From the NCBI GenBank assembly GCA_040386335.1, contig JAZKFT010000044.1, positions 1 to 64,000 on the forward strand: DNA of 64,000 nt, read 5' to 3'. Shown one piece after another: positions 42,694 through 51,481 of the stretch. The position numbers and the translations under genes were made by a program. The stretch is from JAZKFT01 sp040386335. GTDB taxonomy: Bacteria; Bacteroidota; Bacteroidia; Chitinophagales; Chitinophagaceae. A model generated the notes under the pieces. It saw only the letters and a program-made list of their open reading frames with translations. It searched no databases and was not told where the DNA came from. Each line of letters begins with the position of its first letter. Position 1 is the stretch's first letter.

Positions 42694-43698
42694 ATGGCGG
42701 AATCCCCGGAAGAATTACAACGACAATTATTTGAACGAATCAAGATGCAGTTGCCGGCTAATATAGCCCTGCCGGCAGAATTGGCATCCATGCTGGAAGT
42801 GAGTGTGGACAGCGCTTACAGGCGCATCAGCGGTAAAACATTGCTGAACCTCAGTGAGCTTCGGGATGTATGTAAAAAGTTTGGTTTAAGCCTCGATCAG
42901 CTGTTCCAGCTCGGAGAAGAATCTTACCTTTTTCGTGGCCGCGCCATGGATTACCGGCATTTTGAGTTTGTAGAATACCTGCAAAACTCCACCGAGTACC
43001 TTAAGATGCTCAACAATGCGCCAGAGAAAATCCTGTATTATACCAACCGCGACATTCCGATCTTCTACCATTTCGGTTATCCTGCGCTTTCGCTGTTCAA
43101 GCACCATTTCTGGATGCGTTCTATTTTTCAAAGCCCGGATTTTATGACCACCCGTTTTAAGGTGAGCGATACCAACGAGCACCTGCTCCAGGTAGGTAAA
43201 ACTCTTTTTACCGAGTACGCCAAAGTGCCCGGTGTGGAGATATGGAATGTGGACTGCATCAACAGCACCCTGATGCAGGTGGAGTATTACCGGGAAACCA
43301 AAATATTCAGCGCTGAAAGCGATGTGGAAGCGGTGTACAACGATATAGAGCAACTACTCGACCATATAGAAAAACAGGCTGCCATGGCCGTGAAACTGTC
43401 TGTGGATGGCAAAGTATTAAACCCCAATGCGCATTACCAGATGTTCAAGAACGAATTCCTGCTGGGCGACAATACACTTTATGGCAAGGCCGGCACCATG
43501 GAATCGGCCTTTGTAAACCATAACGTACTCAATTATATTTCCACCAGCGATCCCCGGTTCTGCGAGTACACCCTTCAAACCATGAAAAACCTGATCAGCA
43601 GATCCACCCTCATCAGTGGTGTAAGCGAAAAGGAAAGAAGCAAATTCTTTTATGAGCTCCGGTCAAGACTGGAGCATAGCAGGAATAAGATAATATAA
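42694..43698 (+). CDS. HTH (lambda-repressor-like) transcriptional regulator
   Basis: 334 residues from the ATG at 42694 (MAESPEELQRQLFERIKMQL); the frame extends 33 bp upstream but starts poorly. N-terminal helix-turn-helix about 20-75 (LPAELASMLEVSVDSAYRRI, SGKTLLNLSELRDVCKKFGL). The following 250 residues are mostly helical and match no domain I can name. It has its own long upstream region and a strong terminator. Target unknown; the TonB-dependent receptor that follows is one possibility. Confidence 0.65.
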   Translation: MAESPEELQRQLFERIKMQLPANIALPAELASMLEVSVDSAYRRISGKTLLNLSELRDVCKKFGLSLDQLFQLGEESYLFRGRAMDYRHFEFVEYLQNSTEYLKMLNNAPEKILYYTNRDIPIFYHFGYPALSLFKHHFWMRSIFQSPDFMTTRFKVSDTNEHLLQVGKTLFTEYAKVPGVEIWNVDCINSTLMQVEYYRETKIFSAESDVEAVYNDIEQLLDHIEKQAAMAVKLSVDGKVLNPNAHYQMFKNEFLLGDNTLYGKAGTMESAFVNHNVLNYISTSDPRFCEYTLQTMKNLISRSTLISGVSEKERSKFFYELRSRLEHSRNKII

Positions 43699-43789
43699 GT
43701 CAATGGACCACCAGGCATCGTGTCTGGCAAAATAAATATGTAAGTAAGATATCACTCCTAAACCGGTTCCTTTGTTGCAACCAGCAACC

Positions 43790-43831
43790 AACATCCGCAA
43801 ACTGAGCAATCAGTCCGGATGTTTTTTTTTG
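43790..43831 (+). terminator. strong intrinsic terminator after the HTH gene
   Basis: AACATCCG (43790-43797) pairs with CGGATGTT (43816-43823), with an inner ACTGA/TCAGT stem, followed by nine or more T. Confidence 0.85.
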
Positions 43832-43861
43832 TTGATACCCAAAAAATTACTCTCAAAATAT

Positions 43862-43892
43862 TTGGTTTATAAAATAAACTACTCTACGTTTG
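43862..43892 (+). promoter_or_regulatory. promoter of the TonB-dependent receptor gene
   Basis: TTG (43862-43864), a 20-nt spacer and TACGTTTG (43885-43892), an exact match to TAnnTTTG, 18 bp before the ATG at 43910. Confidence 0.75.
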
Positions 43893-43909
43893 TGACATAT
43901 TTACGAACA

Positions 43910-46126
43910 ATGAAACCGATAATACTACTTTCCCACCTTCTTTTTTTATCCATGACTGGTATGTGCCAGACATTAATCTCGGGACAGGTAACTGATAATA
44001 AGAAACAACCAATGCCCGGTGTCAGCATCAGTATAAAAGATACCTATGACGGCACTACCAGCGACAGCAGCGGCAATTACCGCTTCAGTACGACAGAAAA
44101 AGGAACGGTGGTTATAACGGCATCATTTATTGGTTATAAGAATTTTGAACAGCAGCTGACTATTGCCGATGCCAAAACCATGGTGGTAAATATTGGCATG
44201 AAAGAAGAAATGAATGAACTGAGGGCTGTAGTGATCACCGCAGGTAGTTTTGAAGCCAGTGACGAAAAGAAAGTTACCGTACTGAAGCCATTGGATATAG
44301 TAACTACGGCCAGCGCCAACGGCGATGTGAGCAGTGCTTTAAAAACGCTTCCCGGCACACAGCAAATTGGCGAAAGCGGTGAGTTATTTGTACGTGGGGG
44401 AACCGGCGCAGAAACAAAACAGTTCATTGATGGTACGCTGGTAAACAATCCTTTCTTTAGTGGTGCACCCGATCTTGCGACACGTGGCCGGTTTTCGCCT
44501 TTTCTTTTTAAGGGCACCGTTTTTAGTACCGGTGGCTATTCAGCTTTATATGGCCAGGCATTATCTTCTGCGTTGATTCTGGAATCCATTGATTTACCAG
44601 AGAAGTCTACAGCCTCAGCATCCATTTCGCCGCTTTTTGTAGGTGGGCAGTTTCAGCAATTAGCAAAAGATACCGGCAGCTCATGGGGTGTAAATTATGG
44701 ATACACCAATGTGGGCCTGTACTTCGGTATCGTCAAGCAAAAGCCTGACTATTTTCACAGCCCTGAAGTTCACAATGGTGATGCAAACTTTCGTATTAAG
44801 ACCTCCAAGACAGGTATGCTGAAATTTTACAGCAGTTTTAGCTGGAGCAAAATGGGCTTACGCAATCCTGATATTGATTCGCTCTCTCTAAAGAATGCAT
44901 TCGGGCTTACCAACAAGTTTAACTATACGAATCTCAGTTACAAAGAAAGGATCACCAATCGCTGGAAACTGAATGCAGGACTGGCTTTCAGCAACAATAG
45001 AGACATCATTAGCCAGCAATTACAGGACCAGGCCAATAAGCCCGTAACCAATAATCTTCCCGGTTATCTTTCAGGTAAAAACTTCAACCTCGATGCCTCA
45101 GGAATTTTTGCACAGGCAAGAGCAGTGTTGGAACACAAACTACATGGATTAAGTGCATTACGTTTTGGTGGTGAATACTGGTATAGTAAAGACAAAGGCC
45201 AGTTTAACCAATACAGCAGCACAATAACCGATCATCTGACTGCTGCATTTGCAGAAACCGATATTTACCTTACGAACGATATTGCTGCAAAAATTGGGAT
45301 GCGGGCCGAACATTCTTCACTCTTAAACCGTACGAACCTGGCACCCCGTGCTTCTGTAGCGTATAAACTCAACAGGAACGCACAGCTTAGTTTTGACTAT
45401 GGCATATTTTATCAAAAGCCAGAAAAAAACTATTTGTTCTTAAACCAGGACTTGCCCTATACAAAGGCGACGCATTATATTCTTACCTATCAAAAAATAG
45501 TGTCGAATGCAACCTTGCGAATTGCAGGTTTTTACAAGAAATACAACCAGCTGGTAAAAACATTTCCGGATACCAGCGTAGGTGGCAATGGATATGCCCA
45601 AGGTCTGGAACTGTTTTGGAGGGATAAGAAAACATTTAAGAATTTTGATTATTGGGTATCTTATTCTTACCTCGATACCAAAAGAGATTATCTCAATTAC
45701 CCCGGTTCGATCGAACCCAATTTTGCAGCAAAGCATACAGCATCGTTTGTAGTAAAGCGCTACTTCGAAAAAATGAAAACGCAGCTGAACGCCAACTACA
45801 ATTTTGCTACCGGAAGACCTTACTACAATATTGCCTACAATAATAGCAGCCGCAAATTTGATATCCGCGACAAGGGACGGACTATTGATTACCACAGTCT
45901 GAGCTTTAGTGCCAACTATCTTACCACATTGGGGAAAGCCTTTACAGTAATCGTTTTCAGTGTTACCAATGTGCTGGGTAGCCACCAGGTATATGGCTAT
46001 AATTATTCCTATAATGGTTTGAATAAAGTGGAAGTAAACCCGGCAGCGCCCCGCTTCTTTTTTCTCGGCGCCTTCTTAAGCTGGGGCGTGGATAGAAGAC
46101 AGGATGCTGTAAACAATAATCTGTAA
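43910..46126 (+). CDS. TonB-dependent receptor with carboxypeptidase-like N-terminal domain
   Basis: 738 residues from the ATG at 43910, chosen because it opens the signal peptide MKPIILLSHLLFLSMTGMCQ and follows a good promoter. CarboxypepD_reg-like domain about 20-105 (ISGQVTDNKKQPMPGVSISI), plug domain about 120-225 (ISSALKTLPGTQQIGESGEL-type segment, VRGGTGAETKQFIDGTLV) and a 22-strand-type barrel to the C-terminus (ending FFFLGAFLSWGVD). It imports a ligand across the outer membrane using TonB energy. No SusD partner is adjacent, which argues for a metal chelate or cofactor over a polysaccharide, but the substrate is not visible. Confidence 0.88.
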   Translation: MKPIILLSHLLFLSMTGMCQTLISGQVTDNKKQPMPGVSISIKDTYDGTTSDSSGNYRFSTTEKGTVVITASFIGYKNFEQQLTIADAKTMVVNIGMKEEMNELRAVVITAGSFEASDEKKVTVLKPLDIVTTASANGDVSSALKTLPGTQQIGESGELFVRGGTGAETKQFIDGTLVNNPFFSGAPDLATRGRFSPFLFKGTVFSTGGYSALYGQALSSALILESIDLPEKSTASASISPLFVGGQFQQLAKDTGSSWGVNYGYTNVGLYFGIVKQKPDYFHSPEVHNGDANFRIKTSKTGMLKFYSSFSWSKMGLRNPDIDSLSLKNAFGLTNKFNYTNLSYKERITNRWKLNAGLAFSNNRDIISQQLQDQANKPVTNNLPGYLSGKNFNLDASGIFAQARAVLEHKLHGLSALRFGGEYWYSKDKGQFNQYSSTITDHLTAAFAETDIYLTNDIAAKIGMRAEHSSLLNRTNLAPRASVAYKLNRNAQLSFDYGIFYQKPEKNYLFLNQDLPYTKATHYILTYQKIVSNATLRIAGFYKKYNQLVKTFPDTSVGGNGYAQGLELFWRDKKTFKNFDYWVSYSYLDTKRDYLNYPGSIEPNFAAKHTASFVVKRYFEKMKTQLNANYNFATGRPYYNIAYNNSSRKFDIRDKGRTIDYHSLSFSANYLTTLGKAFTVIVFSVTNVLGSHQVYGYNYSYNGLNKVEVNPAAPRFFFLGAFLSWGVDRRQDAVNNNL

Positions 46127-46219
46127 AGGGATTTATGATGTCGGATTTATGATTTCTGATTTGCTGAAATTGCAACGACACTAAGAAAAATATTACCAAA
46201 AATAATAAAATAAAATATC

Positions 46220-46486
46220 ATGCAAAATTTCGAAGACAAACAACTGTACCGGATAGCCAAACGCCGGGCTGAATTTAAAAAGGCGCTGATCGCCTATATC
46301 CTCGTAAACAGTTTTTTATGGTGCATTTACCTGCTCACCGACAGGCACAGCCGTTTCCCATGGCCTTTATGGGTGATGTTAGGTTGGGGTATCGGCATGG
46401 CATTTAAGTATGTGGAGGCCTATCATGGCAATAACTGGTTCAGCCCCGAAAAAGAATACGACAAGCTGAAAAATTCGGGAAAATAA
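46220..46486 (+). CDS. 2TM domain protein
   Basis: 88 residues: basic N-terminus (YRIAKRRAEFKKALIAY), two membrane helices (about 21-40 and 48-64) and a FSPEKEYDKLKN tail, the layout of the 2TM domain family (PF13239), often seen beside or fused to LytTR or other regulators. The function is unknown. It is 93 bp downstream of the receptor gene. Confidence 0.75.
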   Translation: MQNFEDKQLYRIAKRRAEFKKALIAYILVNSFLWCIYLLTDRHSRFPWPLWVMLGWGIGMAFKYVEAYHGNNWFSPEKEYDKLKNSGK

Positions 46487-46593
46487 GGGTCAAGGTTCAG
46501 GTATCAAGGTTCAAGCCACTATATTCAAGGTGTCTTTTGCCAAATACATATTAAGTATCAAAAAAACAGACTAGACAGTCGCAAAAAATTATT

Positions 46594-47235
46594 ATGAAAA
46601 AGGTTATTTTATGTATCGCCATTATTACTGCAGGATTTGCAGCCAATGCCCAATCGCAAAAGTTTGCAGGGGCCATGAAAAAATTTCTTACCGCATTGGA
46701 TAGTGCCAAAACGGGTGAAGACTTGCAGAATATTGCCAATGACTTTGAACGTGTGGCCAATGCTGAAAAAACACAATGGCTGCCCTATTACTATTCGGCG
46801 TATTGCCTGGTAATGAAGAGTTACCAGGAGAAGGATAAAAAAAATATTGACCCTTTGATGGATAAGGCCGACGCATTATTGGCAAGTGCTGAAGCGCTAA
46901 TGCCCGCCAATTCGGAAATAACCACCATGCAAGCCATGGCCACTCAATGCCGTATGATGGTAGACTGGAGCCGCGGCATGACCCTTGGACCAAAATGCGC
47001 CCAACTGATTGGCAAGGCGCAACAGCAAATGCCGGCAGAAAACCCAAGAGCCTACATGTTTGCTTCCCAAACGGCATACAATACACCAGAAGCATTTGGC
47101 GGCAGTAAGGAAAAAGGAATACAACTGATGAAAAAGGCGTTGGCTGCCTATACCACATTTAAGCCAGAAAGCGAAATGCACCCTAACTGGGGTAAAGAGT
47201 ATGTTGAGAAAACGCTGATCGAATGGAGCAAGTAA
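46594..47235 (+). CDS. uncharacterised periplasmic helical protein
   Basis: 213 residues with signal peptide MKKVILCIAIITAGFAANAQ. The rest is helical and TPR-like (AMKKFLTALDSAKTGEDLQN, YYYSAYCLVMKSYQEKDKKN, DKADALLASAEALMPANSEI). No enzyme motif is present; the family is unrecognised. It probably acts as a periplasmic scaffold, by inference only. Confidence 0.65.
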   Translation: MKKVILCIAIITAGFAANAQSQKFAGAMKKFLTALDSAKTGEDLQNIANDFERVANAEKTQWLPYYYSAYCLVMKSYQEKDKKNIDPLMDKADALLASAEALMPANSEITTMQAMATQCRMMVDWSRGMTLGPKCAQLIGKAQQQMPAENPRAYMFASQTAYNTPEAFGGSKEKGIQLMKKALAAYTTFKPESEMHPNWGKEYVEKTLIEWSK

Positions 47236-47334
47236 ATAGCACCAACCGGCATTTTGTCCGGCTGTTGCTACCGGGTATATTGTAGCCTGATGAGGTGGGC
47301 AAAAGCTTCCAATCAATATAAAATTCTTAACACC

Positions 47335-47937
47335 ATGGCGCAGTCTCAAGAACCATTTAATGAAATGGATAGCCTCAGGATCATTGGCTCAATGATTAAT
47401 ACCGCACGTAACCAGATGACCGACAACGGTCATCTGTACCTGCTTTGGGGTTGGGTGGTATTGGTTTGTAGTGCTGGCCAATTTTTGATGCAGCATGTGT
47501 TGCATATAGGAAATCATTGGATAATCTGGATTCTGACCTGGGTGGCAATCATTTACCAGATTTTTTACCTGAGACGACACGAAAAGAAGAAACGGGTGCG
47601 GAGTTATATGGACGAGATCATAAAATACGTTTGGATTGTATTTTCTATATTAATGATACTGATGGCTTTCATCCTGGTCCGCATTGTGCGCCAGCCAGAA
47701 TACATTAATCTTGTAATATTGGTATTGTACGGAATGCCCACTTTTCTTTCCGGTATCATACTTAAATTCCGGCCGCTGGTGGTTGGGGCCATTGGGTGTT
47801 GGGTGCTTTCGCTCCTGTCTTTGTTTATAACCCCGCAATATTATACCCTGCTCCTCAGTGCCGCTGTAATTATTGCCTGGATCGTACCTGGTTACCTGCT
47901 GCAATCGAAATACAAAAAAGAAAATACCGCATCATGA
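47335..47937 (+). CDS. multi-pass membrane protein, first paralogue
   Basis: 200 residues from the ATG at 47335 (MAQSQEPFNEMDSLRIIGSM); upstream in-frame ATGs have no membrane or signal logic. A cytoplasmic N-terminus SLRIIGSMINTARNQM..LLWGW, then five membrane helices. It shares the opening (E/D)SL(R/Q)(L/I)I..MI..A.....D.G...LLWG with the next gene. Its stop overlaps the next start (ATGA). Function unknown; see the HTH gene at 48614. Confidence 0.7.
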   Translation: MAQSQEPFNEMDSLRIIGSMINTARNQMTDNGHLYLLWGWVVLVCSAGQFLMQHVLHIGNHWIIWILTWVAIIYQIFYLRRHEKKKRVRSYMDEIIKYVWIVFSILMILMAFILVRIVRQPEYINLVILVLYGMPTFLSGIILKFRPLVVGAIGCWVLSLLSLFITPQYYTLLLSAAVIIAWIVPGYLLQSKYKKENTAS

Positions 47938-48614
47938 CAGACAACGAAAAAAACATGAGTGAACAGGAAAGCCTGCAGCTCATTGCCGATATGATACAAA
48001 AGGCAAAAGGCAGTTTTCACGATAGTGGTACCAGTGCCATCTTGTGGGGTAGTGTCATTGGCCTTGCCGGGCTCATTAGCTTTGTGCAAAGCTATTTTAA
48101 GTTCAGTATCGGCTTCGATATATGGTGGCTCATATTTGCCGCCATTATTCCACAGGTGATAATTTCTATTAATGAGACACGGCAGCGCAAAGTTACCGGC
48201 CACGATACCACCATGGTCAATGCAATATGGACCGTTTATGGCATCAGCGTTTTTGCATTACTTTTTTATGTAAACGTAGTACCGGGAGTTTCCGACGCGT
48301 TTTTTGCAAATGAGGGAAAGGAGTTGACCATCAAAAATCTGCAGACGGGCACAGTTGAAAATTTTAAATTATTTATTCCAGGCCAGGTATCATTATACCT
48401 CATTTTGTTTGCCATACCTACACTGGCCACAGGAATAGGCCGGAAGTTTAAGCCTATGCTGCTGGGTGGCATCGCATGTTATATATTTTTTGTGGTTTCA
48501 TGTTACACGGCCATTACCTGGGATACATTGCTGATGAGCCTTGCCGGTATTTTTAACTGGCTGATACCCGGCCTTATTTTACGTAACCGCTATCTTAAAG
48601 GAAAAGGCTGCTGA
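47934..48614 (+). CDS. multi-pass membrane protein, second paralogue
   Basis: 226 residues from the ATG at 47934 (ATGA overlap with the previous stop). N-terminal helix EQESLQLIADMIQKAKGSFH..AILWGSV, then five to six membrane helices with a loop of about 40 residues after the fourth. Paralogue of the preceding gene. Its stop overlaps the start of the HTH gene (TGATG), so all three are translationally coupled. It looks like a two-subunit membrane sensor or transporter controlled by the small HTH protein. Confidence 0.7.
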   Translation: MTDNEKNMSEQESLQLIADMIQKAKGSFHDSGTSAILWGSVIGLAGLISFVQSYFKFSIGFDIWWLIFAAIIPQVIISINETRQRKVTGHDTTMVNAIWTVYGISVFALLFYVNVVPGVSDAFFANEGKELTIKNLQTGTVENFKLFIPGQVSLYLILFAIPTLATGIGRKFKPMLLGGIACYIFFVVSCYTAITWDTLLMSLAGIFNWLIPGLILRNRYLKGKGC

Positions 48615-48904
48615 TGTTTAAAGACCTCGACCCCATATTACATTCGCAGTTAAGGCTGGCTGTGGTTTCCCTGCTCATCAGTGTAAAGGAAGCTGAGTTT
48701 ACTTTTCTGCGTGAAAAAACCAACGCAACCGCAGGCAACCTGAGCGTACAAATCAGCAAGCTAAAAGAGGCTGGTTATGTGGATGTGACCAAGCAATTTA
48801 AAGACAATTATCCCCTCACTATTTGCAAGATCACACCCAAAGGGATTGATGCCTTTGACATGTATGTAAAAGACCTGCAGCAGTATTTAAATAAACCACA
48901 ATAG
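48614..48904 (+). CDS. winged-helix transcriptional regulator (HTH_34/MarR-like)
   Basis: 96 residues, typical of the stand-alone winged-helix domain PF13601: LHSQLRLAVVSLLISVKEAE, TFLREKTNATAGNLSVQISK (recognition helix) and KEAGYVDVTKQF wing. A dimeric cytoplasmic repressor is expected. It is coupled to the two membrane proteins before it, an arrangement common in Bacteroidota. Confidence 0.88.
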   Translation: MFKDLDPILHSQLRLAVVSLLISVKEAEFTFLREKTNATAGNLSVQISKLKEAGYVDVTKQFKDNYPLTICKITPKGIDAFDMYVKDLQQYLNKPQ

Positions 48905-48980
48905 GATAAAACAGCGATGTGAAGGGATAGAAAATTTCCGGCCCCTGCACATCATGTTCATTGCTTTTTTTAAGCAGGTG

Positions 48981-49532
48981 TTACCTCACCCTGAATTTAT
49001 ATTTCCCGGTAATAACGCCCTTGCCTTTTTTATCCCAGACCCTGAACTGAACCGTATAATTATCTATTCCCGGAATTTTTTCAGAGACCCTGGCACGGAT
49101 GCTTACAAACTTTGCGTCCTCTTCAGAAACGCCCGTGGCATCATAAGCTTCAAACAGGTCTTTAGCATCCAGCAACACCGTGCCGTCGCTACCGGTAACC
49201 CTTTCTGAAGCCCCGATAAATGATTTGCCATTTATTTTTGTCCAGCCCGTATCGGTATTAATGTAGCAAGTGATTTTTTCATTCAGGTTCACTACGTTAC
49301 TATCCAAAGGTTTCTGAAGTTCGTCGGCCAGAAACACGCGGTTCACTTTCACATCCGTGGCTTCTAATTCGATATCGTTTTTAATTACTGCCCCGGTAAG
49401 CCCGCCACCGTCGTCAGAAGTAACGGTTTTTGTGGTCGTTCCGCTCCCTTTATCACCCCCAACGGAGCATTTGAATTCGCAACTTGTCAAAATAGTGGCC
49501 ATCATCACTAGTAAAAGCTGTACTGGTTTCAT
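48981..49532 (-). CDS. uncharacterised lipoprotein
   Basis: 183 residues from the ATG at 49532, which opens the lipoprotein signal MKPVQLLLVMMATILTSC (lipid Cys18); the longer frame to 50057 only shadows trmB. After a Gly/Thr/Asp-rich linker (about 25-50) a beta-rich domain follows (VKVNRVFLADELQKPLDSNV, GKSFIGASERVTGSDGTVLL, FVSIRARVSEKIPGIDNYTV, ending ITGKYKFRVR). I do not recognise the family. It is transcribed towards the HTH gene and divergent from trmB. Confidence 0.7.
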   Translation of the reverse strand: MKPVQLLLVMMATILTSCEFKCSVGGDKGSGTTTKTVTSDDGGGLTGAVIKNDIELEATDVKVNRVFLADELQKPLDSNVVNLNEKITCYINTDTGWTKINGKSFIGASERVTGSDGTVLLDAKDLFEAYDATGVSEEDAKFVSIRARVSEKIPGIDNYTVQFRVWDKKGKGVITGKYKFRVR

Positions 49533-49690
49533 ATTTTCAATTTTAAAACAAAATACCGGTTGTTGTTTTATTAAACAAACCTGCTTTTTATTTCCGGATG
49601 ATTTGGATTTATAATTGGCATTGTTGGGTGAAATAAAGTCCATCCCGGGCTTCATTTCTATCCCCTTAAACCAACGAGGCAGGCAAGCCA

Positions 49691-49698
49691 TATATTTG
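49691..49698 (+). promoter_or_regulatory. -7 element of trmB, start codon 6 bp away
   Basis: TATATTTG matches the -7 consensus exactly, and the trmB ATG begins at 49704. Transcription starting 5-7 bp after the element would give a leaderless mRNA. No TTG is found at the -33 distance. Confidence 0.5.
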
Positions 49699-49703
49699 CC
49701 GCC

Positions 49704-50408
49704 ATGGCACAAAAAAAACTCGTTCGCTTCGCCGCGATCAAAAAATTCAGCAATGTTTTGGAGAACCCGACTGGTATGCAGGGGCAATGGCAAAGCTTTT
49801 TTAAAAATCAAAGCCCGCTGGTGCTGGAACTGGCATGCGGCAAAGGTGAATATGCGGTGGGACTTGGAAAACAGTTTCCGGATAAAAATTTTATCGGGCT
49901 CGATGTAAAGGGCAACCGCATGTATATCGGCGCCAAATATGCGCTCGAAAATAGCCTCGGAAATGTTGCCTTTCTGCGTACAGAAATAGATAAGATAGCC
50001 GATTATTTCGCGAAGGACGAAGTGGCCGAAATATGGATCACTTTTCCTGACCCACAACTCAGGCTAAGCAAGGCAAAAAAAAGGCTGACACATCCCAGGT
50101 TTTTAAGGTTGTACCAGCAAATACTTGCAGCCGGTGGTAAGGTGAACCTTAAAACCGATTCGCCGGTATTGTACCAGTTTACCAAAACGGTAATAGAACT
50201 TTATGATCTCGAAATAGTTAAGGATTACAACGATGTATACCGCCAGGCAACTGAACCGGAACTGTTGGAAATTAAAACGCACTATGAAGGCCTGGACATC
50301 TCAACCAGCGGCCGCATCCACTACCTGCAATTTGTATTACCAACAGAACCCCTGGCCAATAAAGACGAACAGCTAAAACAGATCATCAGTGAACACGAAC
50401 TTAATTGA
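49704..50408 (+). CDS. trmB: tRNA (guanine-N7)-methyltransferase
   Basis: 234 residues. Uses SAM to methylate N7 of G46 in the tRNA variable loop. SAM-binding motif VLELACGKGEYAVGLGKQFP with IGLDVKGNRM, the family signature IWITFPDPQLRLSKAKKRLT (usually FPDPWPKKRH; the W/K block is replaced here), and NLKTDSPVLYQFTKTVIE. The DUF5522 gene overlaps its last 20 bp. Confidence 0.92.
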   Translation: MAQKKLVRFAAIKKFSNVLENPTGMQGQWQSFFKNQSPLVLELACGKGEYAVGLGKQFPDKNFIGLDVKGNRMYIGAKYALENSLGNVAFLRTEIDKIADYFAKDEVAEIWITFPDPQLRLSKAKKRLTHPRFLRLYQQILAAGGKVNLKTDSPVLYQFTKTVIELYDLEIVKDYNDVYRQATEPELLEIKTHYEGLDISTSGRIHYLQFVLPTEPLANKDEQLKQIISEHELN

Positions 50409-50598
50409 GGGGATTGATTTTTATTATAACGAAGATGGCTATGTGGTGCTTACCGAAAAATACCATCTTGACAAAGGCTATTGCTGTGGCAATGGCTGCC
50501 GGCATTGCCCTTTTAATTTTGAAGCGGTGCCTGAACCTAAAAGAAGCGAATTGCTATCTTTAAAAAATGAAAGCAAAGGAAAATTCCAAACCCGTTAA
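50389..50598 (+). CDS. DUF5522 small Cys-rich protein
   Basis: 69 residues from a GTG at 50389, overlapping trmB by 20 bp. A compact motif YYNEDGYVVLTEKYHL followed by KGYCCGNGCRHCPFNF holds four Cys and one His that could bind zinc or an Fe-S centre. The family is widespread in Bacteroidota and its role is unknown. Its 3' end overlaps the following alkyltransferase-like gene by 32 bp, so the three genes are one operon. Confidence 0.8.
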   Translation: MNTNLIEGIDFYYNEDGYVVLTEKYHLDKGYCCGNGCRHCPFNFEAVPEPKRSELLSLKNESKGKFQTR

Positions 50599-50965
50599 GC
50601 CTGCCAAAAAGCTGCCTGAAACTGCTGCCCCAAAACAACATTCCTTCTTTGAAGATGTGTGGGATGTAGTGCGCCAAATACCAAAAGGACGTGTTACCAG
50701 CTATGGCGCTGTAGCCAATTATCTCGGCACTAAAATGAGTGCCCGGATGGTAGGCTGGGCCATGAATTCCGCCCACAATGCGCACCCTCCCGTGCCGGCG
50801 CAACGGGTAGTGAACCGCAACGGTATGCTCAGCGGGAAAGCCCATTTCCCTTCACCGGATGCGATGGAAAAGATGCTGAAAAAAGATGGCGTAAAAGTGG
50901 AAAACGATACGGTGGTGGATTTTGAAAAAAAGTTCTGGAACCCTGCGGAGGAATTGGGGTTGTAG
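50567..50965 (+). CDS. alkyltransferase-like (ATL) DNA-binding protein
   Basis: 132 residues. DNA-binding domain of the MGMT/Ada C-terminal family: FFEDVWDVVRQIPKGRVTSY, GAVANYLGTKMSARMVGWAM, then PVPAQRVVNRNGMLSGK. The active-site PCHRV of methyltransferases reads PAQRV, so there is no acceptor cysteine. Such ATL proteins flip O6-alkylguanine and hand the lesion to nucleotide excision repair rather than repairing it directly. Basic N-terminal extension (KPVKPAKKLP). Confidence 0.88.
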   Translation: MKAKENSKPVKPAKKLPETAAPKQHSFFEDVWDVVRQIPKGRVTSYGAVANYLGTKMSARMVGWAMNSAHNAHPPVPAQRVVNRNGMLSGKAHFPSPDAMEKMLKKDGVKVENDTVVDFEKKFWNPAEELGL

Positions 50966-50983
50966 CATTACGACCGCCTTTGC

Positions 50984-51448
50984 TTACTGCTCCACGTCAT
51001 AGTCGAAATGCACTACTTTCCCAGGTATGCCACCAGTCGATTGATAAAAATCCAGTGCATGAGTGTCTTCCTCATGTGCTGCCACAAAGAATTCTCCCAC
51101 ACCCTTTTTGCGGCAATATTCCTTTAATGACAGGAGTAACTTTTTGCCAATTCCCCTTCTTTGAAACCTGGGGTCCACGGCTATATCGTAAATGAATAGT
51201 TCGGATTTTTCAGCGTAATACATCGGCAGTTCAAACGCTGTAAGACCACCAACTATCAGATCTGCCTCCATTGCAACCAACACGATAAAACCGGGATTAT
51301 CCAACCGGGTTTGCAGGTAAGTTGCTCCGGCTTTCACCGGCCTTTCTGTTTCAAAAACAGTCTCAAACAGTTGGATCATTTCCTGGAATAACAGCAGATC
51401 CTGTTTCCCTAATTGCTGTACCTGGAAATTGTCGGCATCATTTATCAC
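50984..51448 (-). CDS. GNAT acetyltransferase, AAC(3)-I-like
   Basis: 154 residues from a GTG at 51448 (no in-frame ATG). The GNAT acetyl-CoA loop is RFQRRGIGKKLLLSLKEYCR (R/Q-x-x-G-x-G/A). The segments LFETVF, FIVLVAMEADLIVGGLTAFE, SELFIYDIAVD, ALDFYQSTGG and the closing KVVHFDYDV follow the pattern of aminoglycoside 3-N-acetyltransferases type I. Chromosomal homologues of this type often act on other amines, so resistance is not implied. It converges on the ATL gene. Confidence 0.75.
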   Translation of the reverse strand: MINDADNFQVQQLGKQDLLLFQEMIQLFETVFETERPVKAGATYLQTRLDNPGFIVLVAMEADLIVGGLTAFELPMYYAEKSELFIYDIAVDPRFQRRGIGKKLLLSLKEYCRKKGVGEFFVAAHEEDTHALDFYQSTGGIPGKVVHFDYDVEQ

Positions 51449-51481
51449 ATAAGAAAATTTAACCCCTTAAATATAGATCAT

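Noticed and set aside
48981..50057. Full 358-residue minus-strand frame as one protein
   Set aside because: Its first half only mirrors trmB on the other strand. The lipoprotein signal at 49532 marks the true start.
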